A DNA stretch of 12,166 nucleotides from Thermoanaerobacterium thermosulfurigenes. Lineage in GTDB: Bacteria > Bacillota > Thermoanaerobacteria > Thermoanaerobacterales > Thermoanaerobacteraceae. A model generated the notes under the pieces. It was not told the origin of the DNA. It worked only from the letters and a program-made list of their open reading frames with translations, and ran no database searches. The stretch spans positions 1 to 12,166 of the forward strand of contig NZ_JBPODR010000040.1 of the NCBI RefSeq assembly GCF_051201035.1. The letters are read 5' to 3'. Of the stretch, positions 1-6,925 are shown one piece after another (position 1 is the stretch's first letter; every line of letters starts with the position of its first letter). Both the position numbers and the translations under genes were made by a program.

Positions 1-64
1 CGAACATAGAAAGGTCATGTTAAATTATTGTTCGGTGTATTAACTCCCGATTTGATATAAATCA

Positions 65-92
65 TGTAACTTTGTTACAAATATATTATACT
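65..92 (+). promoter_or_regulatory. Inverted repeat with possible promoter upstream of the exported-protein gene
   Basis: TGTAAC-TTT-GTTACA (65-79) is a perfect 6-bp-arm inverted repeat. Its left arm TGTAAC lies 16 bp before TATACT (87-92). The pair TGTAAC-16-TATACT could be read as a promoter with an ECF-sigma-like AAC motif in the -35. However, a start point near 99 would remove the ribosome binding site at 93-99, so the dyad may instead be an operator. No better promoter was found between 1 and 106. A few codons of an upstream gene could end near 23 or 43 but cannot be identified. Confidence 0.3.
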
Positions 93-106
93 AGGGGGAA
101 TTTTAA

Positions 107-433
107 ATGAGAAAGAAAGTTATAGCTATATTCGCAGGCACGCTAATAATAGGTGCTATAGCATTTACGCAAATACCTGCATTAAGAGCAAAGGCCGATA
201 CAATTAATAACGGCTATGGGTTTAACATGATGGGTTCAAATTTCAACTATAGTGCCATGTACAACTACATGAAAGGACTTACAGCGAAAGATGTGCAAAA
301 TATGATGGGTGGAAATATAGATGAAAAAGATGCGCAAAATATGTTAAATGCATGCACAAATGCGCTAAAGACGAAATCAACGAACAGCAAAAGTAATTTA
401 GGAGCCTTTGGCTCCTTTTTTTACGTAGTTTAA
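107..433 (+). CDS. Small Met/Asn-rich exported protein of unknown function
   Basis: The 108-residue product is not recognised as a named family. Residues 1-30 form a clear signal peptide: MRKK, then a hydrophobic stretch at about 5-20, then a RAKA|D cleavage site after residue 30. The mature part is rich in Met, Asn and Tyr (MM at 41-42, MYNYM at 51-55, MM at 66-67) and has two similar short units, TAKDVQNMM and DEKDAQNML, at about 59-67 and 72-80. A single Cys is at residue 83. The start is supported by AGGGGGA at 93-99, 7 nt before the ATG. The end is odd: the last codons run through an intrinsic terminator (400-422), and the stop at 431-433 lies beyond its T-tract. TAA (394-396) and TAG (399-401) lie in the other two frames just before the hairpin, so a one-base frameshift near the 3' end is possible. 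Function unknown; Met-rich exported proteins can bind metals, but that is speculation here. Confidence 0.7.
   Translation: MRKKVIAIFAGTLIIGAIAFTQIPALRAKADTINNGYGFNMMGSNFNYSAMYNYMKGLTAKDVQNMMGGNIDEKDAQNMLNACTNALKTKSTNSKSNLGAFGSFFYVV
399..422 (+). terminator. Intrinsic terminator inside the 3' end of the small exported-protein ORF
   Basis: GGAGCC (401-406), loop TTT, GGCTCC (410-415), extended by A400-T416, then a run of T to 422. It sits before the annotated stop codon at 431-433. It also lies just beyond the 3' end of the convergent NRAMP gene, but on the minus strand it is not followed by a good U-tract. Confidence 0.85.
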
Positions 434-446
434 TTCGTATCTGAAA

Positions 447-1718
447 TCATATCTGAAACAACGTGAGAATTCCCAAAGAACATACAAGTAAATATATTAT
501 CGCAAGTACGATTTTTTCCCAATTTTTTAATTTATATTTTTCAGGTAATGCCTTCCATCCCAGTGCTATCAAAAATCCGAGGACAATTGGCAAAAGCAAT
601 GAATTCATTATTTCAACTGAAATTGTCAATGTTACAAGGGGTACTCCTGATAAGACGATAATGGCGGAAACAATAATACCTGCAGCATATAATCCATAAA
701 ATATCGGAGCTTCTTTCCATGATGAATTAAGGCTTCGCTTAAAATCCATAACTTCACCTAACGACCATGAAGTTGCCAATGAAACAACAACAGCTGCTAT
801 CAAAGAAGCACCGATAATACCTGCTGAAAATAAGATTTTGCCACCAACCTGACCTACAAATGGTATAAGTGAATCAGCAATCTGCTGAATATTCGTAAGT
901 GAAACATTTGGATTTATCCGTCCAATAGTGGCAGCCGTTAATACAAGTACAACCGCCATGATTATCTGAGTTACAACTGAACCGACAGCAGTATCAATGC
1001 GGCTAAACCTTATCGATTTTTCTGTTAATTTTTTGTCTATCACAGCGCCTTGTTGGTAAAATATCATCCAAGGCATTATTACGGCTCCAACATTGGCTGC
1101 TATAAGAAGCCTATAAGATTCATCGTAGAAAGGCTTCTGTCCGATAATCCCATTTATTATTGACGAAGTATCGGGATGTGCTAGTATAACCGCTGGTATA
1201 AAGCTTAGTTCAAATAATCCGATAAATATAGCTATGCGTTCAACAATAGTATAACGTCCAAAGCCTGTTATTAATATTAAGGAGATTGATGCAAGTGATA
1301 TGCTTATCCACTTTGGTATGCCAAACAATAAGCCAACACTGGCAATACCAGAAAATTCTGTGACTAAAGCACCTATAGCAGAAACCACAAGTGTTAAAAC
1401 TGAAAACCATGCCCAACCTGCACCAAACTTTTCCTTGATCAATTCGCCATGCCCTTTACCAGTCGTTATTCCAATACGTGTTGTAAGCTCCTGCACAAAA
1501 TATAAAATTGGAATAAGCAAAAATTGCAGCCACAACAAGCTATAACCCCATCTAGCACCCGACTGTGCCGATGTTATAATAGATCCTGCATCAGTATCTG
1601 CTAACATAACAGTAAGCCCTGGGCCTATTGTTGCAAGTAGTAATAGAATAGTAGATTTATTCTTTTTTGATCCTTCAAATTCATGAGATAGTGTATGTTC
1701 GTTTTCGTTCAAAGGCAT
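447..1718 (-). CDS. NRAMP (SLC11)-family divalent metal transporter with altered metal-site motifs
   Basis: The 423-residue polytopic membrane protein has roughly 11 hydrophobic segments and an NRAMP-like TM1 (IGPGLTVMLADTDAGS, residues 31-46) followed by SGARWGYSLLW. NRAMP proteins are proton-coupled importers of Mn2+/Fe2+ at the cytoplasmic membrane. The canonical TM1 motif DPGN reads DAGS here (Asp43, Ser46), and the TM6 motif MPHN reads MPWM (Met215, Trp217, Met218). Asp and Met are kept, but the Asn ligand and the His are lost. Such changes are expected in divergent clades, including the NRAMP-related Mg2+ transporters (NRMTs), so the ion should not be assumed to be Mn2+; hence no mntH symbol. 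The start ATG (1716-1718) is preceded by an AAGGGGTG-type site at about 1724-1731. The gene has its own promoter (1822-1850) and converges on the exported-protein gene. Confidence 0.88.
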   Translation of the reverse strand: MPLNENEHTLSHEFEGSKKNKSTILLLLATIGPGLTVMLADTDAGSIITSAQSGARWGYSLLWLQFLLIPILYFVQELTTRIGITTGKGHGELIKEKFGAGWAWFSVLTLVVSAIGALVTEFSGIASVGLLFGIPKWISISLASISLILITGFGRYTIVERIAIFIGLFELSFIPAVILAHPDTSSIINGIIGQKPFYDESYRLLIAANVGAVIMPWMIFYQQGAVIDKKLTEKSIRFSRIDTAVGSVVTQIIMAVVLVLTAATIGRINPNVSLTNIQQIADSLIPFVGQVGGKILFSAGIIGASLIAAVVVSLATSWSLGEVMDFKRSLNSSWKEAPIFYGLYAAGIIVSAIIVLSGVPLVTLTISVEIMNSLLLPIVLGFLIALGWKALPEKYKLKNWEKIVLAIIYLLVCSLGILTLFQI

Positions 1719-1801
1719 TTAAGCACCCCTTCTGCATAAATTTTTCTTAACCTCAGTAAACCATAAGAAAAGCAAATTCAATTTTTACAATTCTTTGATT
1801 C

Positions 1802-1816
1802 TGAAATTCATTCTCA
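1802..1816 (-). promoter_or_regulatory. Fur-box-like dyad at the NRAMP gene start point
   Basis: On the minus strand this reads TGAGAATGAATTTCA, an imperfect 7-1-7 dyad. It matches 11 of 14 arm positions of the Fur-type TGATAATNATTATCA consensus. It falls at about +1 of the promoter at 1822-1850, where a repressor would block transcription. Metal-dependent control is inferred only from the match and position; MntR or another regulator is possible. Confidence 0.35.
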
Positions 1817-1821
1817 ATTAG

Positions 1822-1850
1822 ATTATACAATATATTTCACCGTACTGCAA
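1822..1850 (-). promoter_or_regulatory. SigA-type promoter for the NRAMP gene
   Basis: On the minus strand TTGCAG (1845-1850), a 17-bp spacer and a perfect TATAAT (1822-1827). The predicted start is near 1815, giving a leader of about 97 nt. The -35 abuts the T-tract of the metY terminator just upstream. Confidence 0.75.
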
Positions 1851-1853
1851 TAT

Positions 1854-1883
1854 CAAAAGCTCTCTTCTATTCTGAAGAGAGCT
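1854..1883 (-). terminator. Intrinsic terminator of metY
   Basis: On the minus strand AGCTCTCTTC (1874-1883), a 6-nt loop, GAAGAGAGCT (1858-1867), then TTTT. The stem is 10 bp and perfect and lies 10 nt after the metY stop. The U-tract is short. Confidence 0.8.
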
Positions 1884-1892
1884 CTATAATAT

Positions 1893-3185
1893 TTATTCTG
1901 CTGCTTTTTTAAGTGCTTGATCAAGGTCATACAATATGTCGTCGATGTCTTCTATGCCTATTGAAAGTCTTATTTGGTCAGGGGTTACACCTGCTAATGA
2001 TAATTCTTCTTCGCTTAATTGCGAATGTGTCGTGCTTGCTGGATGAATTACCAAAGACTTTGCGTCACCAACATTGGCCAGCAATGAGAATAATTCAAGG
2101 CTGTTTATGAATTTGATTCCAGCATTTATTCCACCTTTTATTCCAAATGTCAATATCGCTCCTGCACCCTTCGGCAGGTATTTCTTTGCAAGCTCATGGT
2201 ATTTGTTTTCTTTAAGTCCAGGATAGTTTACCCACGTCACATTGGGATTGCTTGCTAAGAATTCTGCTACTTTTTGTGCATTTTCCACATGTCTTTGGAC
2301 TCTTAATGACAAAGTCTCTAATCCTTGTAAAAATAAAAATGCATTGAATGGACTTAAAGATGCACCAGTATCTCTTAAAAGCTGTACTCTCAGTTTTGTG
2401 ATATATGCGGCAGGTCCAAATGATTCAACATATTTGATTCCATGATAGCTGGGATCTGGCTCTACAAATTCAGGGAATCTTCCGCTTCCTGCCCAATCAA
2501 ATTTTCCTGAATCTACTATTACTCCGCCTATTGATGTTCCGTGGCCTCCTATAAATTTTGTCGCTGAATGTACTACTATATCTGCCCCGTATTCAAACGG
2601 ACGGAAGAGATATGGCGTTGCAAATGTGTTGTCTACAATTAGCGGTATTTTATTCTCATGGGCTATTTTTGCTATAACCTCAAAATCAGGTATATTTATC
2701 CCGGGATTTCCTATCGTCTCTATATACAATGCCTTTGTTTTGTCTGTTATTGCTTTTCTGAAATTTTCTGGATCATCTGGATCTACAAATGTCGTTTTAA
2801 TGCCAAGTTTAGGCAACGTTAAAGCGAAAAGATTGTATGTTCCTCCGTATAATGTGCTGGCAGATACTATTTCATCACCTGCACTTGCTATATTTAAAAT
2901 CGAGTATGTTATAGCAGCAGAGCCAGAAGCTGTCGCAACAGCACCAACACCACCTTCTAAGGCTGCTATTCTCTTTTCAAATACATCATTGGTGGGATTC
3001 ATAATTCTTGTATAAATATTACCTGGTTCTTTAAGGCTAAATAAAGAAGCGGCATGTTCAGTATCTTTAAATATATATGACGATGTTTGATAAATTGGCA
3101 CTGCCACTGCACCTGTAGTTGGATCTGGTTCTTGCCCCGCATGCACCTGCAATGTGTCAAATTTTAATTTTCTTTCTTCACTCAT
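1893..3185 (-). CDS. metY: O-acetylhomoserine sulfhydrylase (PLP-dependent, MetY type)
   Basis: The 430-residue protein belongs to the Cys/Met-metabolism PLP enzymes (fold type I). It is expected to convert O-acetyl-L-homoserine plus sulfide to homocysteine in the cytoplasm, for methionine synthesis. Visible landmarks are the N-terminal FDTLQVHAG and PIYQTSSY, the phosphate-binding Y58/R60 in NIYTRIMNPT, ASGSAA at 86-91, the cofactor Asp185 in IVDNTFATP and the Schiff-base lysine K210 in HSATKFIGGHG. The 430-residue length and the insert around 225-260 (GSGRFPEFVEPDPSYHG) fit MetY rather than the shorter cystathionine gamma-synthase/lyase. The start has AGAGGAGA at about 3192-3200. A SAM-I riboswitch in the leader confirms a methionine-pathway role and predicts shut-off when S-adenosylmethionine is plentiful. 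It has its own promoter and terminator, so it appears monocistronic. Confidence 0.93.
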   Translation of the reverse strand: MSEERKLKFDTLQVHAGQEPDPTTGAVAVPIYQTSSYIFKDTEHAASLFSLKEPGNIYTRIMNPTNDVFEKRIAALEGGVGAVATASGSAAITYSILNIASAGDEIVSASTLYGGTYNLFALTLPKLGIKTTFVDPDDPENFRKAITDKTKALYIETIGNPGINIPDFEVIAKIAHENKIPLIVDNTFATPYLFRPFEYGADIVVHSATKFIGGHGTSIGGVIVDSGKFDWAGSGRFPEFVEPDPSYHGIKYVESFGPAAYITKLRVQLLRDTGASLSPFNAFLFLQGLETLSLRVQRHVENAQKVAEFLASNPNVTWVNYPGLKENKYHELAKKYLPKGAGAILTFGIKGGINAGIKFINSLELFSLLANVGDAKSLVIHPASTTHSQLSEEELSLAGVTPDQIRLSIGIEDIDDILYDLDQALKKAAE

Positions 3186-3270
3186 CTAAATCTCTCCTCT
3201 ATATAATTTTAATTTAAATAAACAAATTAAATTGATTCTTATAATGCACCTCTTTTCATTTTGGTATATT

Positions 3271-3299
3271 AAAAGCCCTCTTCGATGTAGAAGAGGGCT
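3271..3299 (-). terminator. SAM riboswitch-controlled terminator (expression platform)
   Basis: On the minus strand AGCCCTCTTC (3290-3299), a 6-nt loop, GAAGAGGGCT (3274-3283), followed by TTTTAA. The CCTCT of its 5' arm and the CATC of its loop could pair with AGAGG and GATG of the 3' strand of riboswitch P1, giving the competing antiterminator of an OFF switch. Confidence 0.88.
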
Positions 3300-3313
3300 A
3301 AGTTTGCGCCGCT

Positions 3314-3418
3314 CCTCTCATCTCTCAGGTTTCCCTGCAGGATTTGGCACCAGACGCATTATATATGCCGGTTGCCGGGTTTCATCGGGCCAGTCCCTCC
3401 ACCACTCTTGATAAGAGG
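3314..3418 (-). ncRNA. SAM-I (S-box) riboswitch aptamer
   Basis: Read on the minus strand, the leader carries the S-box core in order. P1 5' strand CCTCTTATC (3410-3418) is followed by AGAGTGGTGGAGGGACTGG, CCCGATGAAACCCGGCAACC, then GGTGCCAAATCCTGC and the closing P1 3' strand GATGAGAGG (3314-3322). P1 pairs over 9 bp with one G-U. Known S-box riboswitches bind S-adenosylmethionine and terminate transcription of methionine and sulfur genes. The aptamer is followed directly by a terminator and then metY. Confidence 0.96.
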
Positions 3419-3445
3419 TTTCATATTCAATTTGTATTTTAAACT

Positions 3446-3474
3446 ATATTAACACTTTAAATCATTAATGTCAA
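3446..3474 (-). promoter_or_regulatory. Promoter of the S-box/metY transcript
   Basis: On the minus strand a perfect TTGACA (3469-3474), a 17-bp spacer and TAATAT (3446-3451). The predicted start near 3439 lies about 20 nt before the aptamer. It sits only 18 bp past the polX stop, and no terminator for polX is visible, so polX transcripts may also enter the riboswitch leader. Confidence 0.85.
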
Positions 3475-3491
3475 TAGGTTTTCTTGGAATT

Positions 3492-5207
3492 TTATTTTAA
3501 AACCTTCTTTAATTCGTCATATTCATACGTATTTATCACATCTTTCGCTTCAAGCCAACCTTTACGTGCAATGCCGATGCCATATTTCATATCATCAAGT
3601 CCTTCTATCCTATGTGCATCTGGGCAAATTGCAAATTTTACACCTTTTTCTTTTGCATATTTTATATATCTCCAATCCAAATCAAGCCTGTATGGACTTC
3701 CATTTATTTCAATTATTTTCCCGTATTCAGCAACACTATCTATAATTTTATACACGTCAATGTCATAACCGTCTCTTGCAAGGAGAAGTCTCCCTGTTAG
3801 ATGTCCAATGATTTTTGTGTATTTATTTTTTATAGCTTTTATTATTCTCTCTGTCATGTCGTCTTTAGTCATTTTAAAGTTAGAATGAACAGATGCGATG
3901 ACAAAGTCAAGTCTTCTCAATATATCTTCGTCATAATCAAGTGAACCATCTTTTAATATATCAGATTCTATGCCTTTTAATATTTTTATATCACTATACT
4001 TGTTATTCAATTCATCAATTTCATCCAATTGCCTTAAAACATCTTCTTCTTTAAGTCCATTTGCATAAAATGCAGATTTACTGTGATCTGTAATACCAAT
4101 AATTTTATAACCGCAATCTCGTGCAGCATTCACCATTTCAGAAATTGTATTTGCACCATCGCTGTATATCGTATGTACATGAAAAACCCCTTTGATGTCT
4201 TTTTCATCTATTAATATGGGAAGTAATCCTTTTTCTGCTGCTTCAATTTCACCCATATTCTCTCGAAGTTCCGGTGGAATATATTGAAGAGCTAAACTTT
4301 TAAATATGTCGTCTTCATCATAGCATTTAACAAGCAAATCATCTTTAAATAGTCCATATTCATTCATTTTTATTCCCATTTGCTTTGCCCTATGCCTCAT
4401 AGCTGTATTGTGCTCTTTGCTACCGGTAAAATGGTGCAATGCATATGGAAATTCCTCATCTTTAACAACCCTTAAGTCTACATTTATGCCAGATTTCAAT
4501 ATTACGCTAGTCTTGGTTTCTCCCTTGGCAACAATATCCCTTATACCTTCATATTTTGTAAATACGTCCATTAGCTTCTCAGGATTGTCACACGTAGCAA
4601 GAATATCTATGTCTTTCACCGTTTCTTTTCTTCGCCTTAAACTTCCCGCAATCTCGCATCTTATTGTCAATCCACTATCAACAAGATATTGTTTTAATGA
4701 TGTGGCCTCTAAATATGCATCCATAAATAGATGCTTACCACTAAACTGTTTTATAAATTGTATACCTTCAAGGATTTTTTTCTGTGTTTTTTCACCAAAT
4801 CCAGGTAATTCAACAAGTCTATTTTCAATACAGGCATATTCCAATTCACCAACCGTCTTTATATCCAATTTGTCATACAATGTTTTTATCTTTTTAGGTC
4901 CAAGACCTGGTATTTTCAACATCTCAATTAAGCCTTCAGGTATCGATGCTTTAAGATTTTCATAGTATTCAAGTCTGCCTGTAGTAATAAGCTCTGTAAG
5001 CTTTTTATTAAGCGCATCACCTATACCCTTCACATCTTTTAATCTATCTTCTTTTATTAATTTCTCAATATCGTCGTCAAGAACTTCTATTGTACGGGCA
5101 GCATTATAATACGCTCTCGACTTAAAAGGATTTTCACCTTTTAATTCTAATAAAAGCCCTATTTCATTAAGTATATCGGTAACAGTTTTCTTATCCATAC
5201 TCATCAC
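3492..5207 (-). CDS. polX: DNA polymerase/3'-5' exonuclease PolX
   Basis: This 571-residue family-X DNA polymerase with a C-terminal PHP domain acts in gap-filling repair such as base excision repair. The 8-kDa/HhH part (about 5-150) has helix-hairpin-helix glycine motifs (VKGIGDAL, IPGLGPKK, LPGFGEKT). The polymerase palm carries GSLRRRKETVKDIDIL with catalytic Asp199 and Asp201, and Asp244 in NVDLRVV. The PHP nuclease (about 338-565) has HVHTIYSD (H343, H345, D350), TDHS (D374, H375), GIESD (E414), SVHS (H441), GHLTGR (H469) and CPDAH (D530, H532), so all metal ligands seem present. The usual HPTGR reads HLTGR. The longest frame begins with GTG at 5205-5207; ATG at 5202-5204 or 5196-5198 is equally possible, and MDKKTVTDIL is the likely family N-terminus. 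The ribosome site is weak (AAAGAG). It has its own extended -10 promoter. Confidence 0.95.
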   Translation of the reverse strand: MMSMDKKTVTDILNEIGLLLELKGENPFKSRAYYNAARTIEVLDDDIEKLIKEDRLKDVKGIGDALNKKLTELITTGRLEYYENLKASIPEGLIEMLKIPGLGPKKIKTLYDKLDIKTVGELEYACIENRLVELPGFGEKTQKKILEGIQFIKQFSGKHLFMDAYLEATSLKQYLVDSGLTIRCEIAGSLRRRKETVKDIDILATCDNPEKLMDVFTKYEGIRDIVAKGETKTSVILKSGINVDLRVVKDEEFPYALHHFTGSKEHNTAMRHRAKQMGIKMNEYGLFKDDLLVKCYDEDDIFKSLALQYIPPELRENMGEIEAAEKGLLPILIDEKDIKGVFHVHTIYSDGANTISEMVNAARDCGYKIIGITDHSKSAFYANGLKEEDVLRQLDEIDELNNKYSDIKILKGIESDILKDGSLDYDEDILRRLDFVIASVHSNFKMTKDDMTERIIKAIKNKYTKIIGHLTGRLLLARDGYDIDVYKIIDSVAEYGKIIEINGSPYRLDLDWRYIKYAKEKGVKFAICPDAHRIEGLDDMKYGIGIARKGWLEAKDVINTYEYDELKKVLK

Positions 5208-5252
5208 ATCTCTTTAATTTAATCTAAATAATTGCCGATGTATTCTTAATAT

Positions 5253-5261
5253 ATTATATCA
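5253..5261 (-). promoter_or_regulatory. Extended -10 promoter for polX
   Basis: On the minus strand TGATATAAT: a perfect TATAAT (5253-5258) with an upstream TG. No good -35 lies at the right distance, only a T-rich stretch from the preceding terminator. It lies 45-55 bp before the polX start codons. Confidence 0.55.
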
Positions 5262-5275
5262 TTTTCACTGTAAAA

Positions 5276-5315
5276 CAAAAATAATAAAGTATGGTTCATG
5301 TGTAAACCATACTTT
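5276..5315 (-). terminator. Terminator of the RHH-HEAT-MFS operon
   Basis: On the minus strand AAAGTATGGTT (5305-5315), an 8-nt loop, AACCATACTTT (5286-5296), then TATTATTTTTG. The 11-bp perfect stem and T-rich tail lie 14 nt after the stop of MFS transporter 2. Confidence 0.85.
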
Positions 5316-5329
5316 GATTTATAGTTTAT

Positions 5330-6517
5330 TTACTTTTCTATTCTAAATATAGTTATAAAAATTACAGCTAATATTGAGCATCCAGCGCCAAAATAAAATG
5401 GAGCGGAAGGTGCAACTTTATCCCACAGATACCCAGCAATAAAACTGGCAGGCAGTGCAAGGATACCAATAGAAGCATTGTACAATCCAAAAGCTGTTCC
5501 TCTATTATTTTCATCTACAAGATGCGCAACAAGAGACTTTGCTACACCTTCAGTCGTAGAATAATAAATACCGTAAATTGCATATAAAATCCATATATGC
5601 CAAGGCACCCTGGCTAATGCAAATCCAAGATAAGTAACTGCATAAATTAACCATCCAATTTTGATTACATTAACCCTTCCAATCTTGTCAGACAGTATTC
5701 CGCTGGGCACAGACAGTAAAGCATAAAAAAGGTTAAACATGGCAATGATAATAGGTATCATGGCTGAACTTACGCCTACGTTACGAGCTCTTAATATCAA
5801 AAATGCATCACTGCTATTTCCAAGTGTAAATATTAGCATAACTATGAAAAACAACAAAAATTTTCCTTTGAATATAGTGAAATCAAATTTAAACGGTGTA
5901 CTGACATTATCTCCTTTTCTTTCGACTACGAATAATCCAATAAGCAATATTGTAATAAAGCCAATAAGCCCTGCAACTAAAAATATTATCCTGTATTTCG
6001 TCTCATCTATGTATTTAGCAAGCAAAACCATTAACGCTGTTGTGATAAGTGGTCCAATAAATGAGCCTAACGTATCAAGCATTCTTTGAAATCCGAATGA
6101 ATAGCCCATGTTTTTCATTTCAGATGACTTTGCAACAAGTGCATCTCTTGGAGCATCCTTTAAACCTTTACCAATGCCATCAGTAAAACGCAATCCAAAC
6201 GTCATTGCTGCACCATTAGTCAATGATAGAAAAATTCTTCCTATTGCAGAAAATAAATATCCTATAAAGACGATTGATTTTCTCTTTCCAAGTTTGTCAG
6301 ATATTATGCCAGAAACAATCCTCATAATACTGACAATCGTTGTTACGCTTCCCTCAATTAACCCTACGGTTTCTTTACTTAAACCTAATATCTGAGTGTA
6401 AAACGTTGGCAAAATAGGTTGTATCATATCCTGGCTTAAACCACCAAAAAAAGCCACCCATCCTAATGTCTTAATATTATTGACTGTACTCTTATTTTGT
6501 CTTTCTTTATTATCCAT
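5330..6517 (-). CDS. MFS transporter 2, last gene of a fluoride-riboswitch operon
   Basis: This 395-residue major facilitator with about 12 membrane segments begins LGWVAFFGGLSQDMIQPILP. It has the loop 2-3 signature GIISDKLGKRKSIVFIGY (about 69-86) and a second-half counterpart GILSDKIGRVNVIKIGW. The motif DGIGKGLKDAPRDALVA, followed by GYSFGFQRMLDTLGSFIGPL, is characteristic of a widespread MFS subfamily annotated only as drug/solute exporters. The substrate cannot be told from sequence. The start has a perfect AGGAGG (6526-6531) 8 nt before the ATG, overlapping the TAG stop (6530-6532) of the upstream HEAT gene, so translation is probably coupled. It is the distal gene of a three-gene operon behind a fluoride riboswitch, which raises the possibility of a role in fluoride tolerance; this is inference. 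A strong terminator follows. Confidence 0.9.
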   Translation of the reverse strand: MDNKERQNKSTVNNIKTLGWVAFFGGLSQDMIQPILPTFYTQILGLSKETVGLIEGSVTTIVSIMRIVSGIISDKLGKRKSIVFIGYLFSAIGRIFLSLTNGAAMTFGLRFTDGIGKGLKDAPRDALVAKSSEMKNMGYSFGFQRMLDTLGSFIGPLITTALMVLLAKYIDETKYRIIFLVAGLIGFITILLIGLFVVERKGDNVSTPFKFDFTIFKGKFLLFFIVMLIFTLGNSSDAFLILRARNVGVSSAMIPIIIAMFNLFYALLSVPSGILSDKIGRVNVIKIGWLIYAVTYLGFALARVPWHIWILYAIYGIYYSTTEGVAKSLVAHLVDENNRGTAFGLYNASIGILALPASFIAGYLWDKVAPSAPFYFGAGCSILAVIFITIFRIEK

Positions 6518-6529
6518 TTTATTATCCTC

Positions 6530-6925
6530 CTAATTAAATCTTGATTTAATTTTTTCTAAAGCAATTAAGGCGATGTTCTTTGATAAAACTGAAAAATTAT
6601 CTATATTTTCTTTAATATAATTATATACATCTTTATCGCCTATTTCCCCTAATGCTGCTACAACAGCTTGTTCAATGTAGGGATCTCTTTCCTTTCTGTC
6701 CTTCTTGAGATACTCTATTAAAGTATTTTTAGCTTCTTTAATTTTTAGTTCTCCAATAATCTTTGCTGCCATATACTGTACATTATAATCAGGATGATTT
6801 AACGCCGTAATAAGTTTTTTGCTATAATCATCATTTGTAATATTTTTAAAATCATACCCACATTTTTGACATTTTTCATCGCCAATATCAGCTATTTTAA
6901 AGCAGTTAGGACATATATACCTCAT
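6530..6925 (-). CDS. Zinc-ribbon plus HEAT-repeat protein
   Basis: The 131-residue protein starts with a short zinc ribbon (Cys5-X2-Cys8 ... Cys19-X2-Cys22) followed by about three HEAT-like helical repeats (residues about 34-129). The HPDYNVQYMAAKIIGELK and DPYIEQAVVAALGEIGD segments are typical repeat units. HEAT repeats act as protein-protein scaffolds, and no catalytic motif is visible. Its start ATG shares four bases (ATGA, 6922-6925) with the stop of the upstream RHH gene, and its stop overlaps the Shine-Dalgarno of MFS transporter 2, so it is translationally locked into the operon. A role as an adaptor or regulator of the neighbouring transporter is plausible but unproven. Confidence 0.88.
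   Translation of the reverse strand: MRYICPNCFKIADIGDEKCQKCGYDFKNITNDDYSKKLITALNHPDYNVQYMAAKIIGELKIKEAKNTLIEYLKKDRKERDPYIEQAVVAALGEIGDKDVYNYIKENIDNFSVLSKNIALIALEKIKSRFN

Noticed and set aside
65..79. TGTAACTTTGTTACA as a GlnR/TnrA box
   Set aside because: The known box needs TGTNA-N7-TNACA (17 bp); this dyad has only five bases between the half-sites.
437..460. Two 12-nt near-identical units (TTTCAGATATGA / TTTCAGATACGA on the minus strand) at the end of the NRAMP gene
   Set aside because: Only two copies, one containing the natural stop codon; likely a small chance or slippage duplication without function.
2626..3015. 129-codon plus-strand open frame opposite metY
   Set aside because: It is a shadow of the conserved MetY reading frame, with no recognisable domain and no promoter or ribosome binding site.
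4408..4965. 185-codon open frame on the plus strand opposite polX
   Set aside because: It is antisense to the HhH and catalytic core of a well-conserved PolX, has no ribosome site of note and encodes a low-complexity hydrophobic/Ser-rich product.
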